Origin: Marinobacter sp. LV10R510-11A
GTDB lineage: Bacteria > Pseudomonadota > Gammaproteobacteria > Pseudomonadales > Oleiphilaceae
NCBI RefSeq assembly: GCF_900215155.1
Contig: NZ_LT907980.1
Location: 3,348,001-3,412,000 of the forward strand
DNA: 64,000 nucleotides
Direction: 5' to 3'
Shown here in pieces: positions 33,840 to 42,148 of this stretch. The notes under the pieces are model-generated. The model was not told the DNA's origin, made no database searches, and saw nothing but the letters and a program-made list of their open reading frames with translations. Position 1 is the first letter of the stretch; each line of letters opens with the position of its first letter. The translations under genes were made by a program, and so were the position numbers.

Positions 33840-36215
33840 TTACAAATCCGGCTCAGCCATTACAGCCTTTTTGAACGCGCCGTTGACCAGCGCTTTTTCC
33901 AATTCCGCTGCTGGAATAGGGCGACTGATCAGATAACCCTGAGCCACGTTGCAGTGGTGGCTTTTGAGGAAGTCTAGCTGTGCTTTCGTCTCCACGCCCT
34001 CCGCAACGACTTGTAAGCCAAGGTTGTGGGCGAGATTGATTACCGCCCGAGTGATCACAGCGTCATCGTGGCGCTCCGTTACGTCAGTAATAAACGAACG
34101 GTCGATTTTCAGCAGATCCACTGGGAAGTCTCTCAGGTAAGCCAGAGAAGAATAGCCGACACCGAAATCATCAATCGCCAGATGTACGCCAAGGTCATGC
34201 AGGCGTGTCAGTTGTCCAAGATTGTGCTCGATGTTTTGAACAAAAATCTCCTCAGTCAGCTCCACCTCAAGCCGGTTAGCTGGGATGCCCTCGGCATCCA
34301 GAGCCTCGCGTATACGCTCCACCAGGTTCTCGTCGTCCAGTTCCCGCCCGGACAGATTCACGGCTACCCGGAGGTTTTCGAAGCGGGTTCCTTTCCATGC
34401 CGATAACTGCCGGCAGGCGGCCATCACCACCCAGCGCCCGATATCGGTTATTCGGCCGCTTTCCTCCGCCAGTGGAATGAACTCGCCCGGTGGCAGCAGG
34501 CCCCTACGAGGATGCTGCCACCGGATAAGCGCTTCGACACTGTTGATTTCGCCGCTGTTCAGGTCCAGTTGCGGCTGGTAATGCAGTACAAACTCATTAT
34601 TGGCTAGGGCATGGCTGAGATCCTTCTCTAGCTCCAGCCGCATAACTTCTCGTTCTTGCATGCCCTCAGTATAGAATTGATAGGTGTTGCGGCCCTGCTC
34701 TTTGGCACGATACAGCGCAATGTCTGCGTTCTGCAGCAGGGTATCGGCGTCCAGGCCGCTCTGGGGATACACGGCAACGCCGAGAGTTGCGGTAACGCTG
34801 TGGCTTTCATTCTGAACCACATAAGGCGCTTCAAAACACTGTTTGATAAGCCCCAGCAGGTAAACGACGTCGTCAATGTTCTCCACATGCTGCTGGCAGA
34901 TCATAAACTCGTCACCGCCGGAATAGGCCACCGTAATACGCTCATTACTGAGCTGATCTAGGCGCCCGGCAACCTGAACCAGAAGCTCATCTCCAAACTG
35001 ATGCCCAAGAGAATCATTCAGTATCTGAAAACGATCGAGGTCCAGCATTACCATGGCCAACTGCCACACCTGGCGGCCTGCGATATTGAGTGCGTGGGCC
35101 AAGTCTTCCATAAAGAAGCGTCGGTTTGCTAGGCCAGTAAGAATGTCCGTGGATTCGAGCCGAACAAGGTCCTTTTGAACGGTTTTGCGTTGTGCGATTT
35201 CGTCATCCAGTTCCTGGCGGGTTATCAACAGATCCTGATTGCGCTTGAGTATGAGCTGCAGTAGAAAGGTTGTGAGGCTGGTTAGCAGGCCCATGAACAC
35301 AAGGGTAATGAACGTCCAGCGCGGCCAAGGGCTGCGTTGTTTGTCGACCCAAGCCTCCGAAGGCGAGAGAGTGAGGTGCCAATCCAATGTGGGAATGATA
35401 ACCGGCACAGTGTAAGACATAGGATTACTGGCGCTTTGGAAGTCGCTCAGCGTATAAACCGGAGCCCCGTTGCTGTGTATCTCGATCCGAAACATGGCCG
35501 GTTCCCGGCTTGCCATCAGCTGGCGAGCCAGGGTTTCCATTCTGAACACACCCGCCATGAAGCCATTGTTATCGGCCCCGGTGTCGACAGGAGCATAGAT
35601 AACAATGCCTTTACCGCCCTGACGCAGTTCCAACACTCCTAAAACGTCATAGTGCCCAGAGTTCTTGGCCGCCTCCAGAGCTCGACTGCGCTGATTATCA
35701 TTAGCAGCATTTAAGCCAAGAACGATCTCGTTGCCGGCCAAGGGTTCCAGCCAGCGGATGATAAGACCACGGTCTATCCACTCTATGGCCTGATAGATGC
35801 GGAAGTCTTCAAGATAATTGCGGGCATCCTCGCGCCATTCGTTTTCGGGCGTTTGCGGATCCGTTGCCAACCGGTTGGCCATTCGCCGAATGGCATTGGC
35901 GTGAACCATAAGCTCCCATTCCAGACTATGGGCCATATTCCGAGCCTCGTTTTCAAGGCTGGCCTGTATCTGTGCTGTGTGCTGCTGAATCAAGCCGTAG
36001 CGAAGGCCGGCTGCCATGCCGAGAAAAACAAGAAAGATCACCACCGGAAACACGGGATGTAGCAGCTGCTTAATTAAGAGCCCGAATTTTTGGGGTGTTT
36101 GTTCCAAGAAGTGCTCCGGTTGCCAGTAGACCAATATGCCAGTGTAACGGCTGAAGACTGATAATAATAAATCAATCTGACCAGAGCGCCATGCTTTAGA
36201 AGCCCCGAGGTTCAC
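33840..36215 (-). CDS. Membrane GGDEF-EAL protein with CHASE-like sensor
   Basis: 791 residues from a GTG start overlapping the upstream stop by four bases; downstream starts are possible because about 50 residues precede the first membrane helix. A periplasmic region between helices near 55-75 and 305-325 resembles CHASE sensors. The GGDEF domain (about 360-520) has an intact SGGDEF but no RxxD inhibitory site. The EAL domain (about 540-785) has EALIRW and later DDFGVGYSSLAYL. It could make and degrade cyclic di-GMP; which activity dominates is unknown. Confidence 0.88.
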   Translation of the reverse strand: MNLGASKAWRSGQIDLLLSVFSRYTGILVYWQPEHFLEQTPQKFGLLIKQLLHPVFPVVIFLVFLGMAAGLRYGLIQQHTAQIQASLENEARNMAHSLEWELMVHANAIRRMANRLATDPQTPENEWREDARNYLEDFRIYQAIEWIDRGLIIRWLEPLAGNEIVLGLNAANDNQRSRALEAAKNSGHYDVLGVLELRQGGKGIVIYAPVDTGADNNGFMAGVFRMETLARQLMASREPAMFRIEIHSNGAPVYTLSDFQSASNPMSYTVPVIIPTLDWHLTLSPSEAWVDKQRSPWPRWTFITLVFMGLLTSLTTFLLQLILKRNQDLLITRQELDDEIAQRKTVQKDLVRLESTDILTGLANRRFFMEDLAHALNIAGRQVWQLAMVMLDLDRFQILNDSLGHQFGDELLVQVAGRLDQLSNERITVAYSGGDEFMICQQHVENIDDVVYLLGLIKQCFEAPYVVQNESHSVTATLGVAVYPQSGLDADTLLQNADIALYRAKEQGRNTYQFYTEGMQEREVMRLELEKDLSHALANNEFVLHYQPQLDLNSGEINSVEALIRWQHPRRGLLPPGEFIPLAEESGRITDIGRWVVMAACRQLSAWKGTRFENLRVAVNLSGRELDDENLVERIREALDAEGIPANRLEVELTEEIFVQNIEHNLGQLTRLHDLGVHLAIDDFGVGYSSLAYLRDFPVDLLKIDRSFITDVTERHDDAVITRAVINLAHNLGLQVVAEGVETKAQLDFLKSHHCNVAQGYLISRPIPAAELEKALVNGAFKKAVMAEPDL

Positions 36216-36649
36216 TTTCCGGAGCTAACCGCCGGTATACCCTGTCGCGGAATCTCCTGCTTCGGGCAGAGATCCATCACAACGGTGAGTCCGGCTGTTT
36301 CGGCTCTGGCCGCACCGGCTTCGTTGATCACACCAATCTGCATCCAGATGATGGGAACCTTCAGTTCGATGGCCTGATCGATCACCGCATCTGTGCGCTC
36401 AGGGGCAAGAAACAGCTCCACCATGTCGACGGGTTCGGGTAAGGATGTGATGTCGGCGTAAACGGTCTCGCCCAGCAATTGCTGGCCGGCTAGGCGGGGA
36501 TTTACCGGAATAACCCGGTATCCGTGCGCCTGCATAAACTGCATGACTTCGTGGGAGGGCCGGTTGGTTTTCTCGCTGGCACCCACCAAAGCAATGGTGC
36601 GAATAGAGGTGAGGATGTCGCGAATGGAATGTGGGTCTTGAGTTGGCAT
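36212..36649 (-). CDS. CoA-binding domain protein, YccU-like
   Basis: 145 residues forming a single Rossmann domain of the CoA_binding_2 family: TIALVGASEKTNRPSHEVM near 17-35, YRVIPVNPRLAGQQLLGE near 44-61 and VPIIWMQIGVINEAGA near 98-113. The family is widespread and binds CoA or a nucleotide; its cellular role is poorly defined. The stop overlaps the start of the GGDEF-EAL gene by four bases, so the two are coupled. Confidence 0.85.
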   Translation of the reverse strand: MPTQDPHSIRDILTSIRTIALVGASEKTNRPSHEVMQFMQAHGYRVIPVNPRLAGQQLLGETVYADITSLPEPVDMVELFLAPERTDAVIDQAIELKVPIIWMQIGVINEAGAARAETAGLTVVMDLCPKQEIPRQGIPAVSSGK

Positions 36650-36694
36650 AGTATTATTACTGCCTTTTAGGAATGGCCTGATCGAGCCACAAGA

Positions 36695-37264
36695 CTAGGA
36701 GCGATTGCTCACCAGTTGCAGAAATTCTGACCGCGTAGCCTGGGATTTACGGAACTGCCCCAGCATCATGGAGGTTTTCATTTTTGAGTTCTGTTTCTCC
36801 ACGCCGCGCATCATCATGCACATGTGCTGAGCTTCGATTACCACCGCAACGCCCTTAGCGCCGGTAACGGTCTCTACGGCTTCGGCAATTTGGCGTGTCA
36901 GGTTTTCTTGGATCTGCAGGCGGCGGGCATACATGTCCACAATGCGTGCGAATTTTGATAGGCCTAAAACGCGGCCCTCGGGCAGATAAGCTATATGGCA
37001 CTTGCCGATAAAGGGCAACATGTGATGCTCGCACATGCTGTAAAGCTCAATATCTTGCACTACGACCATCTCATCCATTGCGGATTCAAACACCGCATTG
37101 TTAACGAGATCGCCAAGATTTTGCTGGTAGCCTTGGGTGAGGAACTGCATGGCTTTGGCAGCACGCTTGGGGGTGTCTTGGAGACCTTCGCGGCTGGCGT
37201 CTTCGCCCAGCCCGTCGATGATGGCGCGATAGTGGCCCGTCAGGTCGTCAAGGAGTTTGGTCAT
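36695..37264 (-). CDS. folE: GTP cyclohydrolase I
   Basis: 189 residues. Zinc ligands are visible as C78 and H81 in [13 protein letters not shown] and C149 in [10 protein letters not shown]; the [14 protein letters not shown] helix near 117-130 is also conserved. It converts GTP to dihydroneopterin triphosphate, the first step to folate. It is short for the family at the N-terminus, as in other proteobacteria with 180-190-residue forms. Upstream of the CoA-binding gene by 45 bases and divergent from the hydrolase gene. Confidence 0.93.
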   Translation of the reverse strand: MTKLLDDLTGHYRAIIDGLGEDASREGLQDTPKRAAKAMQFLTQGYQQNLGDLVNNAVFESAMDEMVVVQDIELYSMCEHHMLPFIGKCHIAYLPEGRVLGLSKFARIVDMYARRLQIQENLTRQIAEAVETVTGAKGVAVVIEAQHMCMMMRGVEKQNSKMKTSMMLGQFRKSQATRSEFLQLVSNRS

Positions 37265-37470
37265 AGTCTTTTCCGGTTCTCTTCATAATGGTAAGGCGCG
37301 AGCGCTAAAGCTTAAGTGAATTTGCCCTGTATCTCTACGGTTTACCGTGAAGCTCTCTCAAAAACACCGATTTCGGTTTGCAGTTTATGGAGCGCATGTA
37401 CCAAGCTCTGGCGGCAGAGTCGGGTTTATTCTACAGTCGTAGGCTGTAAAGGATCTATTGGGAACAGCGC

Positions 37471-38385
37471 ATGGAACAGCAGATACCGAGTATCAAGGAC
37501 GGAGCAGCGGGCAGCGGGGGGAAGGCTGTGCTTGAGGAGTGGCAACAAGGCGGTAAATGGTTCACCTACGATGGCCACGCGATATTCAGCCGCATGGCAG
37601 GCAGCGGGGAGCCGCTGATACTGATGCACGGGTTCCCAACGGCAAGTTGGGATTGGAGCCGGATCTGGCCCATGCTGGTTCAGAGCAATAATGTGTTGGC
37701 TCTGGATATGTTGGGTTTTGGCTTTTCTGACAAGCCCCGGGGGTATGCATACAGTATTGAGGATCAGGCAGACCTAATGCAGGGGCTGCTGGAAGGGCTT
37801 GGGCTGGATTCGGTGCACATTTTTGCCCATGACTACGGGTGCAGTGTCGCTCAAGAGTTGCTTGCCCGGGAGCAGGAAGGGGTGCTGCCTTTTCATATCG
37901 CCAGCGTGTGCTTCCTGAACGGGGCGTTGTTTCCAGAAGTGCACAACCCGTTGATGATTCAAAAACTGTTGCGGAGCCCGTTGGGTGGGCTGCTCAGCCG
38001 GGGCATGACTCGGCGCAGTTTTGAGCGCAATTTCCTAAAGTTGTTTGGCAGCAAAAGCATCCCAAGCCAACAGGATATGGACGATTTTTGGCATCTGCTC
38101 ACTTACAACAACGGCCGCGGTATCTTGCATCACCTGATCCAGTTTATGGAAGAGCGCCGGTGTCACAGGCATCGCTGGGTGTCCGCGTTGCAGAATGCGA
38201 AACAGCCCATGCGTTTGATTTCAGGTATTGCAGACCCTGTGTCGGGGGCGGCTATGGCCCAGCGCTACCAGGAAATGGTTCCAGATGCCGATGTTGTGCG
38301 GTTGAAAAATGTTGGGCATTACCCACACTTTGAGAGCCCCTGGGAGGTGTTCGGCGCATACAGGGAGTTCTGCAAGCGCCGGTAA
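37471..38385 (+). CDS. Alpha/beta hydrolase, haloalkane-dehalogenase-like
   Basis: 304 residues. The oxyanion region is MHGFPTASWDW near 52-62. The nucleophile position reads HDYGCSV, with Asp121 instead of Ser, as in haloalkane dehalogenases and epoxide hydrolases. GIADPVSG near 251 and a late HYPHFESP His near 287 fit the rest of the triad. A halide-binding Trp after the nucleophile is absent (Tyr122 instead), so dehalogenation is uncertain and epoxide hydrolysis is possible. Lone gene between folE and znuB. Confidence 0.78.
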   Translation: MEQQIPSIKDGAAGSGGKAVLEEWQQGGKWFTYDGHAIFSRMAGSGEPLILMHGFPTASWDWSRIWPMLVQSNNVLALDMLGFGFSDKPRGYAYSIEDQADLMQGLLEGLGLDSVHIFAHDYGCSVAQELLAREQEGVLPFHIASVCFLNGALFPEVHNPLMIQKLLRSPLGGLLSRGMTRRSFERNFLKLFGSKSIPSQQDMDDFWHLLTYNNGRGILHHLIQFMEERRCHRHRWVSALQNAKQPMRLISGIADPVSGAAMAQRYQEMVPDADVVRLKNVGHYPHFESPWEVFGAYREFCKRR

Positions 38386-38423
38386 GGTACGAGCCGAGGC
38401 AGAGCCGCCCGCCGTGATTGTGC

Positions 38424-39248
38424 TTAGGCAGAGTGCCGGGCTGAAAATCGGCCCGCGCCGCCATAGACCACGAGAAAGGTAGCAAAGGCCGTGACCACGA
38501 CGGAAGGGCCGGCCGGCGTGTCCAAGTGCCAAGACATGCTTAGTCCACCGACCACCGCAACAAAGCCGAACACCACCGCCAATGCGGCCATCTGCTCCGG
38601 AGTACTGGCCAGCCTGCGCGCCGTGGCCGCAGGGATGATCAGCAGCGCGGTGATCAGCAGAACCCCTACCATCTTCATAGCGACCGCAATTACCAGCGCA
38701 AACATCAGCATTAGTAACAGGCGCAGGCGTTCAACCGGCACACCTTCAACACGGGCCAGCTCCTCGTGGATGGTGCTCATCAGCAAACCACGCCAAAGCA
38801 CGGTTAATAGCGTAAGAATCACCATGGCTCCGCCATAAATCCACAGCAAGTCGTTGCGGTTCATGGCCAGCAGATCACCGAACAGCAGGCCGGTTAGGTC
38901 GATTCGGACATCCGGCATGAAGCTTAGCGCCACTAGGCCAATGGCCAGGGCGCTGTGAGCAAGAATGCCCAGCAGGGTGTCGGTGGCGAGGGTTTTGTTA
39001 CGAGAGAACAGCATCAAGGCCACGGCCAAAATAACGCTGGTAATGATAACCCCGAGGTTTAACGGAACGCTGATCAGAAAGCTGAGGGCTATGCCTAGAA
39101 GCGCAGAGTGAGCCAGGGTGTCGCCGAAATACGCCATTCTCCGCCACACGACAAAACAGCCCAATGGCCCGGCGATCAGCGCCACACCCAGGCCACCAAT
39201 GAGGGCACGCCAGAAGAAATCGTTCAGTATGGTATCAATGATGGTCAT
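38424..39248 (-). CDS. znuB: Zinc ABC transporter permease ZnuB
   Basis: 274 residues from the ATG at 39248 (MTIIDTILND), which has GAGGAA seven bases upstream; the frame is open to 39296 but that part lies inside znuC. Eight or so membrane segments, with the family blocks GPLGCFVVWRRMAYFGDTLAHSALLG near 28-53 and ADLLAMN-type loop. The ABC-3 family moves Zn2+ or Mn2+. The start overlaps znuC by 14 bases, showing coupling in zur-znuC-znuB. Confidence 0.9.
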   Translation of the reverse strand: MTIIDTILNDFFWRALIGGLGVALIAGPLGCFVVWRRMAYFGDTLAHSALLGIALSFLISVPLNLGVIITSVILAVALMLFSRNKTLATDTLLGILAHSALAIGLVALSFMPDVRIDLTGLLFGDLLAMNRNDLLWIYGGAMVILTLLTVLWRGLLMSTIHEELARVEGVPVERLRLLLMLMFALVIAVAMKMVGVLLITALLIIPAATARRLASTPEQMAALAVVFGFVAVVGGLSMSWHLDTPAGPSVVVTAFATFLVVYGGAGRFSARHSA

Positions 39249-40023
39249 GATGACATTCCTCATGGCCGGCGGCTGCACCTGAGTGATCGGGCCCAACTAC
39301 GTTGCCATGTAAATCGTGGCTGTGGTTGTGATTATGGTGATACACCGCCAAAGATTCGGCCACTGGCCGGCCGAAGGTTTCAATAAATGCAGGGTCGTGG
39401 GAGATGTCAGCGGGAGATCCGCTACAGCATACGTGTTGGTTCAGGCAGATAACCTTGTCGGTGGCTGCCATAACCAAATGCAGATCGTGTGAAATCATGA
39501 TGACGCCACAGTGTAGCTCGTCCCGTAACTCGCGGATCAGATCATAAAGCGCAGCTTGGCCGTTAATATCGACGCCCTGGGCCGGTTCATCGAGCACAAG
39601 CAGATCGGGTTTTCGCACCAGTGCTCGGGCGAGTAGAAGTCGTTGCTGTTCGCCCCCGGAAAGATGGTGTACTGAAGCGCTAAGCAGATGGCTGACACCG
39701 GTTCGTGCCAGCGCAGACGTGCACTCTGCCAGCGGCTGGCCACTGAGCAACATGAAGCGCTTTACGCTCAACGGCAGTGTTGATTCCAGGCTTAGATGCT
39801 GGGGTACATACCCGATAACCAGGTGTTTTGCGCGAACAATGCGGCCACTGGTTGCAGCCTGTATGCCCAGAATGGCTTTGATCAACGTGGTTTTGCCAGC
39901 GCCGTTGGGCCCGATGATAGTAATGATATCGCCTCGGTGCAGCGACAAATTCACCCGATCAACAACCGGGCGATTGTCAAAACGGACAGTAAGGTTTTCG
40001 ATGGCTACCAGCACGTCACTCAT
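39235..40023 (-). CDS. znuC: Zinc ABC transporter ATPase ZnuC
   Basis: 262 residues with Walker A GPNGAGKTT near 38-46, signature LSGGEQQRLLLARAL and Walker B LLVLDEPAQGVD. The C-terminal 35 residues are rich in His (HHNHNHSHD, HEECHHDHH), a feature of zinc importers that may buffer the metal. It energises zinc uptake with ZnuB. The start lies eight bases inside the zur gene end, so all three genes overlap. Confidence 0.92.
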   Translation of the reverse strand: MSDVLVAIENLTVRFDNRPVVDRVNLSLHRGDIITIIGPNGAGKTTLIKAILGIQAATSGRIVRAKHLVIGYVPQHLSLESTLPLSVKRFMLLSGQPLAECTSALARTGVSHLLSASVHHLSGGEQQRLLLARALVRKPDLLVLDEPAQGVDINGQAALYDLIRELRDELHCGVIMISHDLHLVMAATDKVICLNQHVCCSGSPADISHDPAFIETFGRPVAESLAVYHHNHNHSHDLHGNVVGPDHSGAAAGHEECHHDHH

Positions 40024-40507
40024 GATGTTGTTCCGTCTGGCAGCCAGGGCATAGACCTGCTACTTCTAGCATTACTTTTTCCGTACGGAATGCCTCGGCG
40101 CCGGCGGCATCGTGTATTGCCGTGGATACCGATGCATCCGTGAGCTCAAGAACAGTGCCGCAGCCCCGACAGATAAGAAACATCCCGGTGTGTTGCTCGC
40201 CAGCATGGACGCAGCCAGTAAACGCGTTGAGCGAAGCTATGCGATGCGCCAGCCCGTGCTGCTGTAGAAAGTCCAAGGCCCGGTATACGGTTGGCGGAGC
40301 AGCGTTATGGCCTTCGGAGGTGAGCTTTGCGAGCACATCGTAAGCGCCGAGAGGTTTGTGAGATTGCCAAATCAGCTCCAACACCCGTTCACGAGTGGGC
40401 GTCAGGCGGGCATTTTTTTGCTGGCAGATTACTCTGGCGTCGGCCAAAGCTTGGCTCACACAGGCGTCGTGATCGTGAGGGCGGTACGGGAGCGCGCGGG
40501 CAAACAT
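40016..40507 (-). CDS. zur: Zinc uptake regulator Zur (Fur family)
   Basis: 163 residues. The DNA-binding domain has LTPTRERVLELIWQSHKPLGAYD near 35-57, and the structural zinc site has CRGCG near 113 and CPGCQ near 153, as in Zur. Zinc-loaded Zur represses zinc-import genes. It is followed by overlapping znuC and znuB. A Zur-box-like palindrome lies 18 bases upstream of the start, consistent with autorepression of the operon. Confidence 0.9.
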   Translation of the reverse strand: MFARALPYRPHDHDACVSQALADARVICQQKNARLTPTRERVLELIWQSHKPLGAYDVLAKLTSEGHNAAPPTVYRALDFLQQHGLAHRIASLNAFTGCVHAGEQHTGMFLICRGCGTVLELTDASVSTAIHDAAGAEAFRTEKVMLEVAGLCPGCQTEQHHE

Positions 40508-40525
40508 GGTAGGAATCCTGCGGAA

Positions 40526-40549
40526 TTTGCAACATTATAACATTTGCAA
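40526..40549. promoter_or_regulatory. Zur-box-like operator upstream of zur-znuCB
   Basis: The 24-base segment has the near-palindrome TTTGCAACATTATAACATTT followed by GCAA. It resembles the proteobacterial Zur consensus (GAAATGTTATA, dyad, TATAACATTTC). It lies 18 bases upstream of the zur ATG, where repressor binding would block the operon. No divergent znuA is present on its other side. Confidence 0.65.
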
Positions 40550-40619
40550 GGATCCCTCTGCCATGGGACAGAACAATAACCTAGGTGCCGTGTAGGCGGT
40601 GTGGTTTCAAGTTCTGTTT

Positions 40620-41081
40620 CTACACCAGCGTTTCGCTGGCGAGAGACTCCAAGTAGTCTAAGTTAGGAATCCAAGCGGCTTCGCCATCAACATCAACCAG
40701 CATAAGATCGGCAGGGCCGTTTTCACCTTCCAGTTGTTTAACCTGATCTTCGGCAATACGAACCTGGCTGGGAATGCCCTGGGTAATCAGTGCCATGAAC
40801 CGGAGCTTTTTGCTGTTGTCGCTGAGGGAGTTGAGCACGACAATCCGACCGCGGTTTTCACCGGGAATTGAAAGAATTCCGCCATTGGCGGCGTCGTAGG
40901 AAATAACCGGCAAGTTCAGGCCACGCCATTCCAAGTGCCCTGCCAGCCAGTCCGGCGCCCCGGCATCTGCTTCACTGCTCGCGTAATCCACGACCTCAGC
41001 AATGGATACGTTGGGCAGTAAAAGCTGCCGCCCGCCTACGGGAATCATAACGCAGGAGAGGGTTTGGCTATTGTCATTCAT
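40620..41081 (-). CDS. chpC: CheW-like protein ChpC
   Basis: 153 residues forming one CheW domain (about 8-145), with LLLPNVSIAEVVDY and HLEWRGLNLPVISY as typical strands. As the last gene of the pil-chp chemosensory cluster, eleven bases after chpB, it corresponds to ChpC, which can link additional receptors to the kinase ChpA. The sequence is more diverged than PilI, as is usual for ChpC. Confidence 0.87.
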   Translation of the reverse strand: MNDNSQTLSCVMIPVGGRQLLLPNVSIAEVVDYASSEADAGAPDWLAGHLEWRGLNLPVISYDAANGGILSIPGENRGRIVVLNSLSDNSKKLRFMALITQGIPSQVRIAEDQVKQLEGENGPADLMLVDVDGEAAWIPNLDYLESLASETLV

Positions 41082-41092
41082 TGCTTGTGTCC

Positions 41093-42148
41093 TCAGGCGG
41101 TGACCCGTTTTTTCCGGCCTTTAAGCAGGCAGGATTTTTCGATGGTGTTGACCAGTTCCCGGGCCAGCTGTTCCGGCGTACCACAAAAGCTGGCACAGCC
41201 TGTGGCAGCTACAGAGTCCGGCATCGAGCTGTTGCCACAGCTGGTGCTTTCCTGAACCCATATCCGACTACCATAGGCTTTGAGCAAAGGTGCTGCAATT
41301 ACACCGTCGTTGCCCATTCCCGAAAACAGAACGGCGTGGCAGTGAGCGCCGTAATGATCAGCCGTATTTAGCAACACCTGGTCAATAGACGGGCCGTAGG
41401 GCCCTGGCCAGGCAGTATCTTTTTCGGTAAGCACACCGGTGCTGTCAAACGTCCATTCGTGTTCAACCGGCATCAGTACCACATCGCCATTTTTCACCCT
41501 GTAATTTTCTTCCGCATGCAGCAGTTTGTAATGCGCATGGCGGCCAAGTACCCGGGTGAGCACCTCGGAAAAATTGCCATCGATGTGCTGAGCGTATATG
41601 AAGCCCACAGGAAGGCCGGGCGGTAGGCTATCGAGAAACGCTTTCACTGCGGCCGGGCCGCCTAAAGAGGCACACAGTACCCAAATCTCCTCTGCAACAG
41701 ACCCAGGTGCTGCGGGTGTCAGCCACTGCGGAAGCTCTCGTGATGCTGGGTTTTCCGGAACCTGCACCTCAAGTTCTTCGATACTGGCTCTGGTGTCCAG
41801 CTGCGCAAGCTCTCCCAGCTGTTGTTCCAGCTTGCCCAGTAGCCTTCGCTCCCAGCGGAAATATTCGGCACTGCCAGATCCAGGAGCCTGGTCTAGGCCA
41901 AATAGAACCGGAGCCTCGGTGTTTTCCAGAAGATAATCGAACAGAGCAGGGTGATCCGCTTCGTCCTCCAGAGTGACAAGCCAGAGCCCAGCATCCGGAA
42001 ACTCAGGGTAATCCTGAAGCCTTTCAGGATCGCCGGAAAAGCAGACTTCTAGGCCGAATTTGGCGGCTGCTGCCTGCAGGCGATGTCTCTGCAGAACAAT
42101 ATCCGACACAATTCCGACTTGGGCCCGACCGTTAGGGTCGGTCATCAC
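41093..42148 (-). CDS. chpB: CheB-like methylesterase ChpB
   Basis: 351 residues. The C-terminal CheB domain (about 165-340) has the catalytic Ser in CASLGGPAAV, His in QHIDGNF and Asp in GMGNDGV. The N-terminal domain (about 8-130) has receiver-like spacing, but the phosphoacceptor Asp is missing (WLVTLEDEAD instead), so regulation by phosphorylation is doubtful. Expected to demethylate the receptor PilJ. Overlaps the chpA stop by four bases. Confidence 0.87.
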   Translation of the reverse strand: MMTDPNGRAQVGIVSDIVLQRHRLQAAAAKFGLEVCFSGDPERLQDYPEFPDAGLWLVTLEDEADHPALFDYLLENTEAPVLFGLDQAPGSGSAEYFRWERRLLGKLEQQLGELAQLDTRASIEELEVQVPENPASRELPQWLTPAAPGSVAEEIWVLCASLGGPAAVKAFLDSLPPGLPVGFIYAQHIDGNFSEVLTRVLGRHAHYKLLHAEENYRVKNGDVVLMPVEHEWTFDSTGVLTEKDTAWPGPYGPSIDQVLLNTADHYGAHCHAVLFSGMGNDGVIAAPLLKAYGSRIWVQESTSCGNSSMPDSVAATGCASFCGTPEQLARELVNTIEKSCLLKGRKKRVTA

